Shown piece by piece: positions 33,480 to 45,482 of a DNA stretch of 64,000 bases (its first letter is position 1; every line of letters begins with the position of its first letter). The DNA lies in the NCBI GenBank assembly GCA_020465985.1, contig JAANYP010000798.1, forward strand, positions 367,001 through 431,000, given 5' to 3'. The notes beneath the pieces are model-generated. The model searched no databases, was not told where the DNA came from, and saw only the letters and a list, made by a program, of their open reading frames with translations. The translations under genes and the position numbers were made by a program. The stretch is from Centrapalus pauciflorus (Eukaryota; Streptophyta; Magnoliopsida; Asterales; Asteraceae).

Positions 33480-34775
33480 TTTATGTAGATTAACGAAACT
33501 ATTATCTGTATTCTACGTAGATTATCATGTAATCTACGTAGACTATCATCTAATCTACGTAGAATTTCGTGTGTAGATAGTCAAATATCATATATTCTAC
33601 GTGTATTACATGATAATCTACTATGTTCTTACATATCATTCTATGTAACATTCTACATAGATTATGAATAGTATTGTTAATCTACGTAGATTATCATGTA
33701 ATCTACGTAGAATATCATATAATCTACGTAGATTATCATATAATCTAAGTAGAATGTCGTGTAGAATGTCAAGTATCATATATTCTACGTAAATTACATG
33801 ATAATCTACATAGAGTGCCGTAGACGAACTGAAACAAAAAAGAAAGATTTCATTTAGACATTTTATCAAACACTTGGTATGCAACTGATATAAAATCTAC
33901 TAAAGACACATTTTTAAACAAAAAAAACCATTAATCTTGTGAATCGTAAACAAAAACATTTTTTAACAAAAAGCATCTAATAACTATTACATTTATTATA
34001 AATCTAATATCTTACAAATAATCTTCATTATAAACATGGAAAATGAATCTGTCATATTCTATATAGAGTATAGACGAACATATTCCATGTAGATTATCAT
34101 GTATCTTCGTAGAATGTCGTGTAGAATGTCGTGTAGAATGTCAAGTATCATATAATCTACGTAGGTTACACGATAACTACTGTGTTCTTACATATCATTC
34201 TATGTAACATTCTATATAGATTATGAATAGTAACGTTAATCTACATAGATTATAATGTAAGCTACGTAGATTATCATATAATCTTCGTAGAATGTCGTAT
34301 AGAATGTCAAGTATCATATATTCTACGTAGATTGCATGATAATCTACATAGATTATATGATAATCTACATAGAGTGTCGTAGACGAACTGAAACAAAAAA
34401 AGGAAGATTTCATTACATTTTATCAATCACTTGGTATGCAACTGATATAAAATCTACCAAAAACACTTTTTTAAACAAAAAAAAAAACCATTAATCTTGT
34501 GAATCGTAAACAAAAACTTTTTTAACAAAAAAACATCTAATAACTATTACATTCATTACAAATAATTTTCATTATAAAACATGGATAATAAATCTGTCAT
34601 ATTCTATGTAGAGTATCGACGAACATATTCTACGTTGATTATCATGTAATCCATGTAGATTATCATATAATCCACGTAGAATGTCGTGTAGAATGTCAAG
34701 TATCATATATTCTACGTAGGTTACATGATAATCTACTGTGTTCTTACATATCATTCAATGTAACATTCTACATAG
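33480..34775. repeat. TCTACGTAGA-rich tandem repeat, period about 557 bp
   Basis: The marker TGTTCTTACATATCATTC...GTAACATTCTA occurs at about 33624, 34180 and 34738, a spacing of 556 and 558 bp. Each unit holds many TCTACGTAGA/TCTACATAGA palindromes, an ACGAACTGAAACAAAAAA block and CACTTGGTATGCAACTGATA. About two complete units plus partial ends. The array is cut by the SIRE-like LTR at 34776. Open frames in it are by-products of the repeat. Confidence 0.85.
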
Positions 34776-35057
34776 TGTGAATTACAGTTTCATATCAATC
34801 AAATAACAAATCAAGAACAATAACAATTCAGTAATCAAAACTACTAACCAAATGATTCAATAGCAGAGAATGTCGATTACAATGATGAGAGAATAATCCA
34901 AATTCAGTAACCGTTTTTCTTCCGTACAAAAAGTGAAAATGTCAGAGATCTATTTTTCTATTGAAAGTCAAACCTTTATATATATATTTCACAACTATCA
35001 AAGAAGTACAAAACAACCCCTAGACTTTGTTTCCATCAATTAAAATACAATCTAACA
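34776..35057 (-). repeat. 3' LTR of SIRE-like element 1 (282 bp)
   Basis: On the minus strand it begins TGTTAGATTGTATTTT directly after the polypurine tract and ends near TAATTCACA at 34776. Its inner 203 bp match 47678-47881. The outer end is set by TG/CA and by comparison with the LTR at 56622. Confidence 0.75.
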
Positions 35058-35075
35058 TTCTCCCCCTTTGATGGA
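35058..35075 (-). other. Polypurine tract of SIRE-like element 1
   Basis: The minus strand reads CATCAAAGGGGGAGAA immediately before the LTR's TGTTAG, a classic copia PPT. Confidence 0.85.
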
Positions 35076-35089
35076 AAGAACAAAGTCTT

Positions 35090-38000
35090 TTAAATTGACA
35101 AACCCAGCTTTTGTTCAAATCTTCTAATGCTTTTACGATCCGAGAGCCTCCATTCAATCTTTGAGATGAACTCAACCATGAGTCTTCGGTCATTCACAGA
35201 TAGAGCTCCTTTCTTCGTCTTTCTCTTTTTATCAGCTGCAAGTTTTCCTTTTAAACCACTCAGAACTTTGTTCAGAGTCCCATCTGAAAAATTGTTCAGC
35301 TCAACACTTCTCATAGCTCCTAGCTTCTTATTTCTATCTCTGTACATAACTGCTGGATGCTTTACCATGATAACTTGGAATTCTTTCAATTCTCCAGCAA
35401 ACTTGATATCTCTGTGAGGAGCTGTCATGTTGATCTTCCTCATACCTCGTTCAACACCAATGTGAAGATCTTGCACTGACATCAATACCAATTTGGTATG
35501 CATGAAATGAAAAAGTGTCTTAAGTGCAAATCTGCAGTGTTCATTTCTTTTGTTTCTGCACAACTCATCAAATAGATCTTCAATGTCGACCAGGTGCATA
35601 TTGAACATATCTGCTTCTGTGAACGAATAAGTGTTTCCATCAACTCTAGTAACAGTGAACGTTGAATAGAAGATCTTAACAAATCTGTCCTTTTCAATTT
35701 TCACCAGATCAACTATCCTGAACTCACTCCTCACCTTCTCAACTTCTTGAGTCTTATTTCTTAGAAAGCTGGCATAGTTGACCAGATTTGGCATGTTCGG
35801 CTTTAAAACCCTAAATAACTTGTGAAAAGAACATGGTGCTTGTTTCTTGCAAAATATTCGTTTTTCAAGAATATCTTCGATGTATGGCATCTTGTTCCTT
35901 TTTCTGATAAATTCTGCTGACCTATTCTCTGGAAGCTCAAGTTTCTTTACTTTCTTCTTACTGATCTCATCTTTGTTCAACAGTGTAAGCATGTCTTGAA
36001 TTTCCCTTTGAACGACTTGTTGTGCTTCAAATCTAAGTCTATGTTGTTTCTTAGACTCATCTGCAAGCACATATTCATTGAAAAATCTATCCATCACCTC
36101 AACCTCATTCAATTCAACTTTTTCTTGAACAACCACGTTTTCAACTGGAAACTCTTCAATTTCTTCCTTAACTTGAATAACCACCTCAGGCTTTTCAACC
36201 GTTGGTGTCGATTCAATATCTTTCAAGATCTCCTGAACTAATCCTTCCTCCTCTTCAATCCTTTCTGCTCGAAAATCAACATCAGTTAATGTGATTACAT
36301 CATCATCTTCAGAAACTTCAATGTACTCCTCTCTCTCTTCTTCTACATCTTGAATTCTCAACTCTTGATGCTTAACTTGAACATCTTCATCAGAATCAAT
36401 ATATTCTTCAAAATTGTAAATATCAGACTGAATGTTCAAAGGAACTGGAACATATTCATAAAGAATCAATCACAGCTCACTTTGTTCACCAGCCGATTCT
36501 TTTGTGCCCCCTGCCTCTTTCTCTTTAACTTCAGCTTCTTTCTCTGGGTATGTTATCATCAAAACCCCAGGTGTAGGTTCATCAAGCTTTCTCCTCTTTT
36601 CCCCCTCATGAGGAGCATCATCGGAGTCCTCATCATGCTCATCATGTTTCCTTTTGGATGAGGAAGCTTGAGCTTTACATGTTTCTTCAACTGCCGCAAC
36701 TCTCTCTGATAGATTTCCCAAGGCAGTTATTACCGTGCTTTCCAAACTGATCATCCTTTTCCGCATCTCATCAAACTGATCAAAAACAAACTCTTTCAGC
36801 TCTTCCTTCAACTCCTCCAGTGCTTGATTGGATTCAGTCTGCTTGATTGATTCTTCAGCCACTGCTTTACCTTTCAGAAACTTATGAATATTTGTCATCT
36901 ATGCCATCACTTCAGACAATTGAGCAGATACATGCGTATTCACTCCGGCAACAGCGGCATTCAAAGCTTGATTCAATCATGTTTCAGTAACAAACGGGGA
37001 TAGATTCACCACTGGGTCACTTAGACTTCCAGTTATCACAACAGTCGAACTTGTGAAAAGTACGTCTGTGTGGCCAGTACTCAGAGTTGGCAATGTAGTT
37101 GCTCTGACTGGATTTCCACCATCTTCAAGTGTCGGAGCAACAAATGCTTCCGTTGCTGAGGATGTTCCAGTGGGAACACGAAGTTCAACCACACTGACTT
37201 CAACAGATGAAGTTGACTCGAGTGTCCTTGGCTGTATAGGATCTATACTCAGTGATTGAATTGATGTCGTACACTCGGGCAGCTGTGTACTTGTTTCAAT
37301 ATCCATCAAGTCCAAATGACTCTCGGATAGACTATATGGTTCATCCCGGTGCGCAATTGAAACAATCTCCTATTGAGAGGAGACTGAGTGGATGGTTGGG
37401 TGTGCAGTCGTCAGTGGGATACTGACTTCTTCAATGCTAACTCTCATAGGAGAGCTAACAACAGATGTGGTTATACCCCGGCTTTCTAGGTTTAAGGTAT
37501 CCCTCACACTCTCTTCAGCAATACCTACAATATCTATCATCATACTTCCTCCCTCATGATGATCACCTCCATCAGCACCATCATCATCATCATCATTATC
37601 ATCACCTTCACCTTCTTCTTCATGAATATCCGACAAAGTTCTCTCGGAATCAGATTTCTCAGCCTCTTCCTCACCTCCCCTTACAACGTCATCTCCCTCA
37701 CTCACAGGTTGGTCACCCTGAATTCAGCCCCGTGCTGAGGTTCCTCTCGTCCTACGGCTCCTTGGGTAAAAGATCCTGGCTCCTGGGTCTCTATTGGAGC
37801 ATGATCTATCCTATATAATCTCACATGCTCACTCTCTTAATCTGCATATTTTAACAACGAATCCAGGATCGACATGATATTTGCATTTGGAGAATCCGGC
37901 ACTTCGTGTAAACTCATCATCACATAATCTGGACATCGCTGTGAATTTGCTCGCTTCAGAATATTTTCATTCGCTCGTAGAATTCCTCGAATGAGAATTT

Positions 38001-38803
38001 GTATGAACATCTGGAGCGGAACAAACTTTCTTGCTCTATTTGTTGTTTTTGCAAAAACAATCTCCTTTAAGTCCTCCCAGATGCACTGAGCATAATCATA
38101 ATGCTTGTTAAACGCGATTCCATGAAAGATCCGTAAACAATGAATGCTGCATCTGTCGATGCCTGTGTGCTTAGACGTCATACACCTATTGATAATTCCA
38201 AATAGCGTGTACCATTCCCCATTCAAGCCATTCCTATGAAATTTGGAGCTCTTTGGTAGTGGCTTTGAGTAGCCCAGACAAATCAGATCATGAACTAGCT
38301 CCTCATCCGACACAAAATCTTCAAAATCAGCCAACTCGGGAAAGTTAACTGTGTCTATACGTCTTGGAAGAAATAGATTGTGATGAAGTCTGGCTAGAGT
38401 GATTTTGGTTTTGAATCGGTCTATGGTTACTTTGAAATGGTGATTGCCATCAGCAGGAACAAATTTGACTATGTGCCAAAATTGTTGTAGGTAGACCTGT
38501 GGGATAGAAGGTTTATATTGGAGCAGATTACCTAACGGATGGCCTTTGAGAATGTCAACTATGATAGGATGACTGACCTTTAATAACCTTGGTATCCAGA
38601 CGATGGTTATTATCTCTAAAAGGTAGACAATGTTTAGGTTTAACCAATTGGTTATCTGGAATGATATTTGAAGGTGAGGGATGGGCAACAGAAGTTGAAC
38701 GAACAGGTGTGGATACGAGAGTATGATTGGATGATGAATGAGAGTCAGATGAATTGGAATTCTGAGACTGCACTGGAGATGCCATTTGAACACCTGTAAA
38801 CAA
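35090..38803 (-). pseudogene. ORF3 (env-position ORF) of SIRE-like element 1
   Basis: A long minus-strand coding region follows pol. The N-terminal Ser-rich part (MASPVQSQ..., 38785 on) leads to a conserved KPSIPQVYLQQFWHIVKF block, seen in the post-pol ORF of many plant SIRE-type elements. It then continues through FPELADFEDFVSDEELVHDL and GEWYTLFGIINRC (frame 38570-37837). An acidic stretch (GDDNDDDDDGADGGDHHEGG) follows, then a coiled-coil-like Glu-rich region. The final 459-codon open frame (36469-35090) has FTEADMFNMHLVDIEDLFDEL and KKLGAMRSVELNNFSDGTL. It shifts frame near 38560 and near 37800, and has stops near 37370, 36978, 36900 and 36471. The function of this ORF class is unknown; the env-like label rests on position only, and I see no clear signal peptide or membrane segment. 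Confidence 0.75.
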
Positions 38804-39059
38804 ATAAAAATCATGTTAGGCAGAACAGGTAAACCAATGACAATCCTTCAAATGTAGAAAAGTTGTAACATTTCATCAGAAATTATAAAAAGTTGTGATT
38901 TTCTGTTTAAGGCATCGGGATTCCAGACAATAATAAACTATTATTGACAGGACTCCAGAGTCAATCATTTAGAGACCAATGTTAGAAAATGACAACTTTA
39001 TAATAATTTCTTGAAAAAATGTGACATTTTTCTTAAAATATTAAAAATCCAGCACTTAG
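38804..39059. other. Spacer upstream of ORF3
   Basis: Untranslated part of SIRE-like element 1; no feature seen. Confidence 0.4.
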
Positions 39060-39565
39060 AACAAATTTTTATTTAAACTCGAATGAAATTACTTCATTCT
39101 CGAATGACTCTTGATTAGTCCCGGATGACACATGAAACAACTCGACTTAGTCTATGTATCAACTCGAATGAACTATAATCTTCTCGAATAACACAAGTAC
39201 CAAACTCGAATAAAACATGAAGATTCTCGAATAAGCCTTAAATGTTCTCGTATGTTCTAGTAGTCCAACTCGAATGAATAAGGAATTTTCTCGAATTCAA
39301 CATATGACTAACTCGAATTAACCATCAGTCTCTCGGGCAATGTATTAACCGAGAATGTTTATCTGAAATTTTCTAAGTCATGTATTCATTCAACTCGCAT
39401 GATACACATAAGTTTCTCGAAGAAACACTTAATCAACTCGAGTGACACAGATACTTTCTCGATTATCATTACACTCAACTCGAATGACTCTTGGTCTTTC
39501 TCGAGTATCATTGCACTCAACTCGAATAAAACTAAGACTTTCTCGAATATCCCTTTGTTCGAGAA
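39060..39565 (-). repeat. CTCGAAT motif array in the 3' spacer of SIRE-like element 1
   Basis: About twenty AACTCGAAT / TTCTCGAAT words occur every 18-30 bases (plus-strand view; the coding strand reads ATTCGAGTT/ATTCGAGAA). The spacing is irregular, so it is a motif array and not a simple satellite. Related arrays occur in the leaders of all three SIRE-like elements here. Confidence 0.7.
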
Positions 39566-40239
39566 ACTGCTCTGAAAATTATTTTTCAAGTGTTTTCACA
39601 CTGATTTTCCAAAAATTGATTTCAGGAACCTTTTTATTGAATAAAAACCTGTGTTCCTTTCGAAAAACAATTTTACACATTTTTGTTTTACTGATCTATG
39701 ATTAAAAACAACATTTAAGTTGTTAAAAATGCAAATTTCAGTAATATTTTGAACTCGAAACTTTTTGATATTAAAATCCAAATTTCTGTTTGTGTGGTTT
39801 AATTTGAACCATGAAATTTTAAATTCATGTTCACTTTGACAAACCGAACTAGACCACACAATTAATTTGAATTTTATGAACAAACATTATGAACACCATT
39901 AACATCCAAAATACACAAAAAAATACGAACACTGATACAAGTATAAGCCGAATCTGAAATAAGCTACAGACAAATACTATATGTAAACAACAAAAACATT
40001 TACTCACAATTTTGATGAAATAGAAACCTTGATTCAGTCGATTATGGGTTATTGAGTTTGCTTAATGTTGAAGGAAGCTTGGGGAAGAAGATGAAACCGG
40101 TTTTCCGAAAAAGATTAATTTGAAATTTGAATTTCAAATTTATAATATACAATATCCGGCCCATATTTGGAAGAAAAAAAAATCGGCCCAACTTCAACAC
40201 ACTTTTATTAACTCAATTATTTAAACCCAAATTATCTTT
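39566..40239. other. Untranslated spacer between pol and ORF3
   Basis: AT-rich, no coding domain. Leader-like composition similar to the sequence upstream of gag in element 2. Confidence 0.45.
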
Positions 40240-40400
40240 TCAACAAAAACTGTAATTAAACAAACAAAAACAACAAAACAAAACAACAAAACAAAAAAAA
40301 TTGAAAATACACATGACAAAAAAAAAATAAAAAATAAAAAAAATAAAATAAAAAAAATTAACAAAGAAAACAACAAACAAAAAAAAAATAAAAAAAATTA
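40240..40400. repeat. A-rich low-complexity tract
   Basis: Runs of A interrupted by single T or C, (AAAATAAA)n-like, within the post-pol spacer. Confidence 0.85.
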
Positions 40401-40414
40401 AAATACTCCCCTTT

Positions 40415-40540
40415 TAAGTTTTGAATGCTGCTCCCCCTCAAATGTGTATTCTTTTTCTCAGCTCAGTTCCCCCTGCACAAAATGTTTTTATCAGATTTAC
40501 TCAAAATCAGATAAATTTATTTTCTGCTCCCCCTGCACAT
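40415..40540 (-). other. Three internal GGGGGAG polypurine tracts
   Basis: On the coding (minus) strand, TGAGGGGGAGCAGC, TGCAGGGGGAACTG and TGCAGGGGGAGCAG occur within about 100 bp just after pol. They resemble the terminal PPT at 35058. Extra plus-strand priming sites are a reasonable but untested inference. Confidence 0.55.
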
Positions 40541-40668
40541 GACAAACCAGATCTTGTTAAATTCCAAAGAATATTGAACTTTTAAGATTCAAGAACTTTA
40601 ACATCAGATTAAAATCAATAAAAAATGTAAATTTAAATTATAAATTGAAACTACTGAATTATTAAATC

Positions 40669-41984
40669 TTAACGATTCAACATACCTAATTTGTATACCA
40701 AAAAATTAAATCGTTTTTCATCTAACGCTTTGGTAAACAAATCAGCTAGTTGATATTCAGTAGGCACAAAATATAATTCTATATTTCCATTTTCTACATG
40801 ATCTTTTATAAAATGATACCGAATGTCAATGTGTTTTGTTTTTGAATGTTGCACCGGATTTGATGCAATAGCTATTGCGCTCTGAGAATCACAGTATATT
40901 GGTATCTTCTTTGGTGTAAACCCGTACTCGCGCAGTTGGCTCTTCATCCACAACACCTGAGAACAGCAAGAAGATACATCAACGTACTCTGCTTCAGCTG
41001 TAGACAATGAGACGCAATGTTGTTTCTTGGATGACCAGCATACGGGTTTGTCACCTAAGAACTGTACTGCTCCAGACGTACTTTTTCTGTCCATCTTATC
41101 ACCTGCGTGATTAGCGTCAGAAAAATCAGTTAGATTAAATGAAGATTCTTTAGGATACCACAAACCAAGATTTGGAGTTCCTTTGAGATATCTTAAAATT
41201 CGTTTTGCAGCTGTTAAGTGTGATTCTTTAGGATTTGCCTGATATCTTGTACAGACACATGTAGCAAACATAATATCTGGTCTACTAGCTGTTAAGTACA
41301 TTAATGACCCAATTATACCTCGATAGTGAGTCACATCTACAGGTTTCCCTGAAATGTCCTCATCGAGTTTTGACTTTGAATCCGGAGCCATGAGAGTTTT
41401 CATCGGAGTACTGTTGACCATGTTAAATTTCTTTAACATGTCTTGTATATATTTTGACTGATTGATAAAAATACCATCAGCTAATTGTTTTACTTGTAAT
41501 CCTAAGAAAAAATTTATTTCCCCCATCATGCTCATTTCGAATTTTTTGGGACATTAAAAATGCGAATTTCTTACAAAATTCTGGATTTGTAGACCCAAAT
41601 ATTATGTCATCTACATACATTTGTATAACTATGATATCCGGCCCCTGACGTTTTATAAACAGGGTTGTGTCAACTGCACCTTTGTTAAATCCACATTTCA
41701 ACAGATATGTTGAAAGTGCATCGTACCAAGCACGCGGTGCTTGTTTAAGGCCATACAGTGACTTATCTAAAATATATACATGATCAGGTCTCGAAGGATC
41801 AGTAAAACCTTCGAGCTGATATATATATACTTCATCTGTTAGTTCCCTGTTTAAAAACGCAGTTTTAACATCCATTTGATAAACTGTAAAGTTTTTATGA
41901 GCGGAAAAAGCTAAAAACATTCTAATCGCTTCGATTCGTGCAACTGGTGCAAACGTTTCATAGTAGTCAATCCCTTCTTGTTGA
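40669..41984 (-). pseudogene. Copia reverse transcriptase-RNase H of SIRE-like element 1
   Basis: The RT part carries QMDVKTAFLNREL, SLYGLKQAPRAWYDAL and the catalytic IQMYVDDIIFGS. Then come GEINFFLGLQVKQ, YRGIIGSLMYLTASRPDI and the RNase H domain, with FSDANHAGDKMDRKST, SLSTAEAEYVDVS, CDSQSAIAIA and HIDIRYHFIKDHV. These copy the RNA genome into DNA inside the particle. A frameshift near 41530, between the RT and connection regions, and a stop at the join with the integrase part (about 41987) break it. Otherwise the catalytic motifs are intact and it ends at a normal TAA/TAG position after KLGMLNR. Confidence 0.95.
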
Positions 41985-44031
41985 CTTTATCCTTTGGCAA
42001 TGAGACGAGCTTTATTCCGAATGATTACTCCATGTTCATCCTTTTTGTTTTTAAAGATCCATTTCGTGCCTATTATGGATTTGTCTTTTGGGCGCTCAAC
42101 AAGTCTCCAGACCTTTAACCGTTCGAACTGGTTCAGTTCTTCTTGCATCGCCACAATCCAATCAGCGTCCAGAATTGCTTCTTTTACATTCTTGGGCTCT
42201 ATTTTACTTAGAAAATTTGAAAATAGACATTCATTTATGGTGGCCCTTCTGGTTTGGACTGACGCGGATGGATCACCAATAATGTTTTCTATTGGGTGAT
42301 TTCTTGTCCACTTAAAAGTATGTGGAAACAGTTCTATTTGGTCTTGATTGGGATTACGATCTAGATAAATTGGTTGGGGAGTTACTTCAGATGTGGTAGG
42401 TGGGACATCTGAGGTAGGAGCTTCTGAATGTTCAGAACTTATGGGGGTTTCAGAAGAATTTGGAGGTTCAATAGGTTGTACAATCTCAATTGTCGACTGC
42501 ACATTTGCTGTTGAGGCTTCTCCAGTTTCTTCTGAAACTTGTTGTTGAGAAAGATCAAAGACTACGACTGGATCTTCAGTAATCCTGTCAGGCACCAAAT
42601 TTAGAACATTAGTTTTGGGCTTTTCAAAATAGTCTTCATAAAAATTCTCAAACAACTTATATAATTCTGAGTGTTCAGCATTTTGTTCAGATGACTCCAA
42701 TGAAGTCTGCGTTTTAGGTTCGGGTCCTGAACTGGTGTGTTCAGAAGCCATTACCACTCCTTCATCAAATTTGACATTCACGCTCTCGTTGACTGTCTTG
42801 GTTCTCTTGTTGTACACACGGAAAGCAACCGACTCCTTTGAATATCCGATGAATATTCCTTCATCAGCCTTTTGATTAAACTTTCCAAGATTATCTTTGT
42901 CGTTTAGAATAAAGCATCTGCAACCAAAGACATGGAAAAATTTAATACTAGGTATTCGTTTATTAATCAATTCATAAGGAGTCTTTCCGAATCTCTTATT
43001 TATTATTGAACGATTCTGTGTAAAACAAGCTGTTGCAACTGCTTCTGCCCATAAGAATAACGGTAAATTTGAGTATGCTAGCATCGTCCTAGCTGATTCC
43101 ATTAGTGTCCGATTTCTTCTTTCGACGACACCGTTTTGTTGTGGAGTTCGAGCAGCTGAAAACTGATGTGTAATTCCTATAGAATTCAAGAATGAGTCAA
43201 GCGATTTGTTCTTGAATTCTGTTCCATTATCTGAGCGAATTGTTTGAATTGTAAGTTGCAACTTTACTTGTATTCTCCAGATTAAGTCTATGATCGTTTC
43301 GGTTGCATCCGATTTGGACCTTAGGAAGAAAACCCATGTGTATCGTGAATAGTCATCAACTATCACCAATACATATCGTTTCTTATTAATGCTTTGTACT
43401 CTCATTGGTCCACACAAATCCATATGCAGTAATTCCAGTGCTCTCGTGGATGAATGTTCAGTTTTGGATTTGTGTGTAGCTCTTGTCATTTTTCCTTTTT
43501 CACATGCGGCACAGAACTGCTCCTTTTGGTATTTGAGAGTTGGCAGCCCTTTAACTAACCCTCCTTTTGCTAGGTTGGTTAACTCATTGAAGTTCAGATG
43601 TGAAAGACGACGATGCCACAACCATGCTGTTTTGGATGTAGCTTTTGACATTAAGCAGACATCTTTCTTCAGATTAATCGAGGCTAAATCAATGGAGTAC
43701 AAATTGGTTTTCCTGTTTCCTGCCAATATTTCCCTTCCTTCTCCGGATCTGATGCTGCACCGATTGGCTTTGAAATTGACTTCTAAACCTTTATCACACA
43801 ACTGTCCAATACTAAACAAATTGTGTCCAAGACCATCAACATAGAAAACCTTTTGGATGGTAATTTTTTCGCATTTGAGACTTCCGTATCCTTTGATCGG
43901 ACAAAACTGATCATTTCCAAATCTGACTGTCCCACAGAACTTTTCTACAAAGTCCGTGAGTGTGTCTCTTTGTCCGGTCATATGCTTGGAACATCCGGAG
44001 TCAAGATACCAGACATGGTTTACCTATAAAA
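41985..44031 (-). pseudogene. Copia protease-integrase of SIRE-like element 1
   Basis: The open region begins just after a TAG (about 44032). It contains the protease motif WYLDSGCSKHMTG (the first Met in frame is at 43981), a GAG-pre-integrase HHCC zinc site (WHRRLSHLNF...CAACEKGK), and the integrase core with HMDLCGP, TIRSDNGTEF and QQNGVVERRN carrying the D, D, E triad. A GKTPYELINKRIPS and CRCFILND region, a linker rich in Ser/Thr/Glu, and the start of RT (GTKWIFKNKKDEHG, ARLIAKG) follow. It stops at about 41987, where the RT should continue in frame, so one codon change interrupts pol. The upstream stop separates it from gag. Confidence 0.95.
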
Positions 44032-44183
44032 CGAAGTAGCACATGAGGTACCCACTTGTAGTTGGGTACTTTTGTTTTAGGTAATTCATGCACAGTATTA
44101 TTTGTTTTTCTACCAGATATGGCTTTTAGCTTATTATCTGATGTTGTTTTAGGTACCCACTTTTGAACTGTTCTTTTAGGTAT

Positions 44184-45197
44184 CTACTTTTGTACAATTC
44201 GTGGTGGAATTGTTTTTGAATTTCTTTTCTGTGGAACCTTTTCCTGTTCATAAAATGGGTCCTTTTTCTTCGGTTGCCAGAAGAGCTTATTAGATTTAAT
44301 AATTGAAGGCTTACAAGCACAAGAATTCAAAGCAATTAAGTCCGTTCTTGAAAACTTTATACAAGAATTATTAACAAGTTTATTATTACAAACAGAATGT
44401 TCAATGTTGTTATTTCTATCTGTAACAATTTTGTCCTTCACGCGCCACTCTTGTTTTATACTCTTGTTTTTCTGTTCACTTTTCTTCTTTCTCCAAACTT
44501 GTTTTCTCGAACCGTTCACAATGATATCTGACATAAAAGAAGTATGAGAATTAGTAGATTTAGATACTCGTTTCTTCTGTAAATTTCTCATACCTTTTGA
44601 AGATTGGACTGTAAGTGCAATGTAGTCCGCTGATGAAGATGATTCACCTTTTTCAAAGTTAGGAGTATTAAGAATCACTTTTGTTTTCTCCTTCTTTTGT
44701 TGTAATAATGGTGAATATTCAGATGATTTTAATGGATCTGTAGAAATTCTTTGCAGAATTTTAACAGGTTCTTTATTATCATTTGATTGTTTGTTATGTA
44801 AAGGTTTGACAAATTCTTCAATTTTACCAAACATTTGCTCTAATGAATTAAAGTCAAAGTGCATATACAGATCAAATTCCTTTTCTGAATTAATAGAATC
44901 TAGAGAAGTTGAGGATTGTGGATCAGACAATTTTATGTTTTTAGGCTGATTTTGTAACTTTTGTTCTATAGTTCTTAGTTCAGCCTTTAGAGTTCCATTC
45001 TCTATCTCAAAATTTTTAATTTTCAATTCTAGATCAGAATTTATCTTTTCTAAAATTGAATATGGCAGATATAACTTTTGAGATTGAGTAGGTAATTCAG
45101 ACAAATCCTTTTCAGAATATGTTTGAATGTACTCTTCTTTAATATCATGAATATTAGTTGATTCATTTATTCTGGTATAATCACCAGAATTTTGCAT
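44184..45197 (-). pseudogene. Gag-pol spacer frame of SIRE-like element 1
   Basis: A 337-codon polar frame, Lys/Ser/Asn-rich, has a predicted coiled-coil-like segment (ELKIKNFEIENGTLKAEL) and a basic KKKSEQKNKSIKQEWR stretch. It has no catalytic motif. Similar long spacers lie between the gag zinc knuckle and protease in SIRE-type elements. It is separated from its neighbours by stops near 45200 and 44180. Confidence 0.65.
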
Positions 45198-45482
45198 TTT
45201 GTCTAATCATAATCTTTTTATTTCTTCACTAGATTCTACTTCATCAGAGGCTTTCTTAAATGCCATTTTTAATCCTAAGTTCATGTATCTGACATCATAT
45301 AGTGTTGGTGAACTAGATATTGCTTTTGTCAGATACTTTGGATTTTCCCTACCAATTCCAGATTTAGAATTATAAAATTCTGTGTCTTTTGGTTGATTTA
45401 AATAAATGGTTTGATCTGTTTGCCCTCATTTGATAAATTCATCTTCCATATTCTTTATTTTCTCATAAATTTTAGTTCGTTC

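Noticed and set aside
33636..34754. Minus-strand frames with repeated YVDYHVIYVEY/LRRLYDNL peptides
   Set aside because: Produced by the TCTACGTAGA repeat; they differ between units and lack any domain.
37465..37818. 117-codon plus-strand frame with a His-rich stretch
   Set aside because: Antisense shadow of the Asp-rich part of ORF3.
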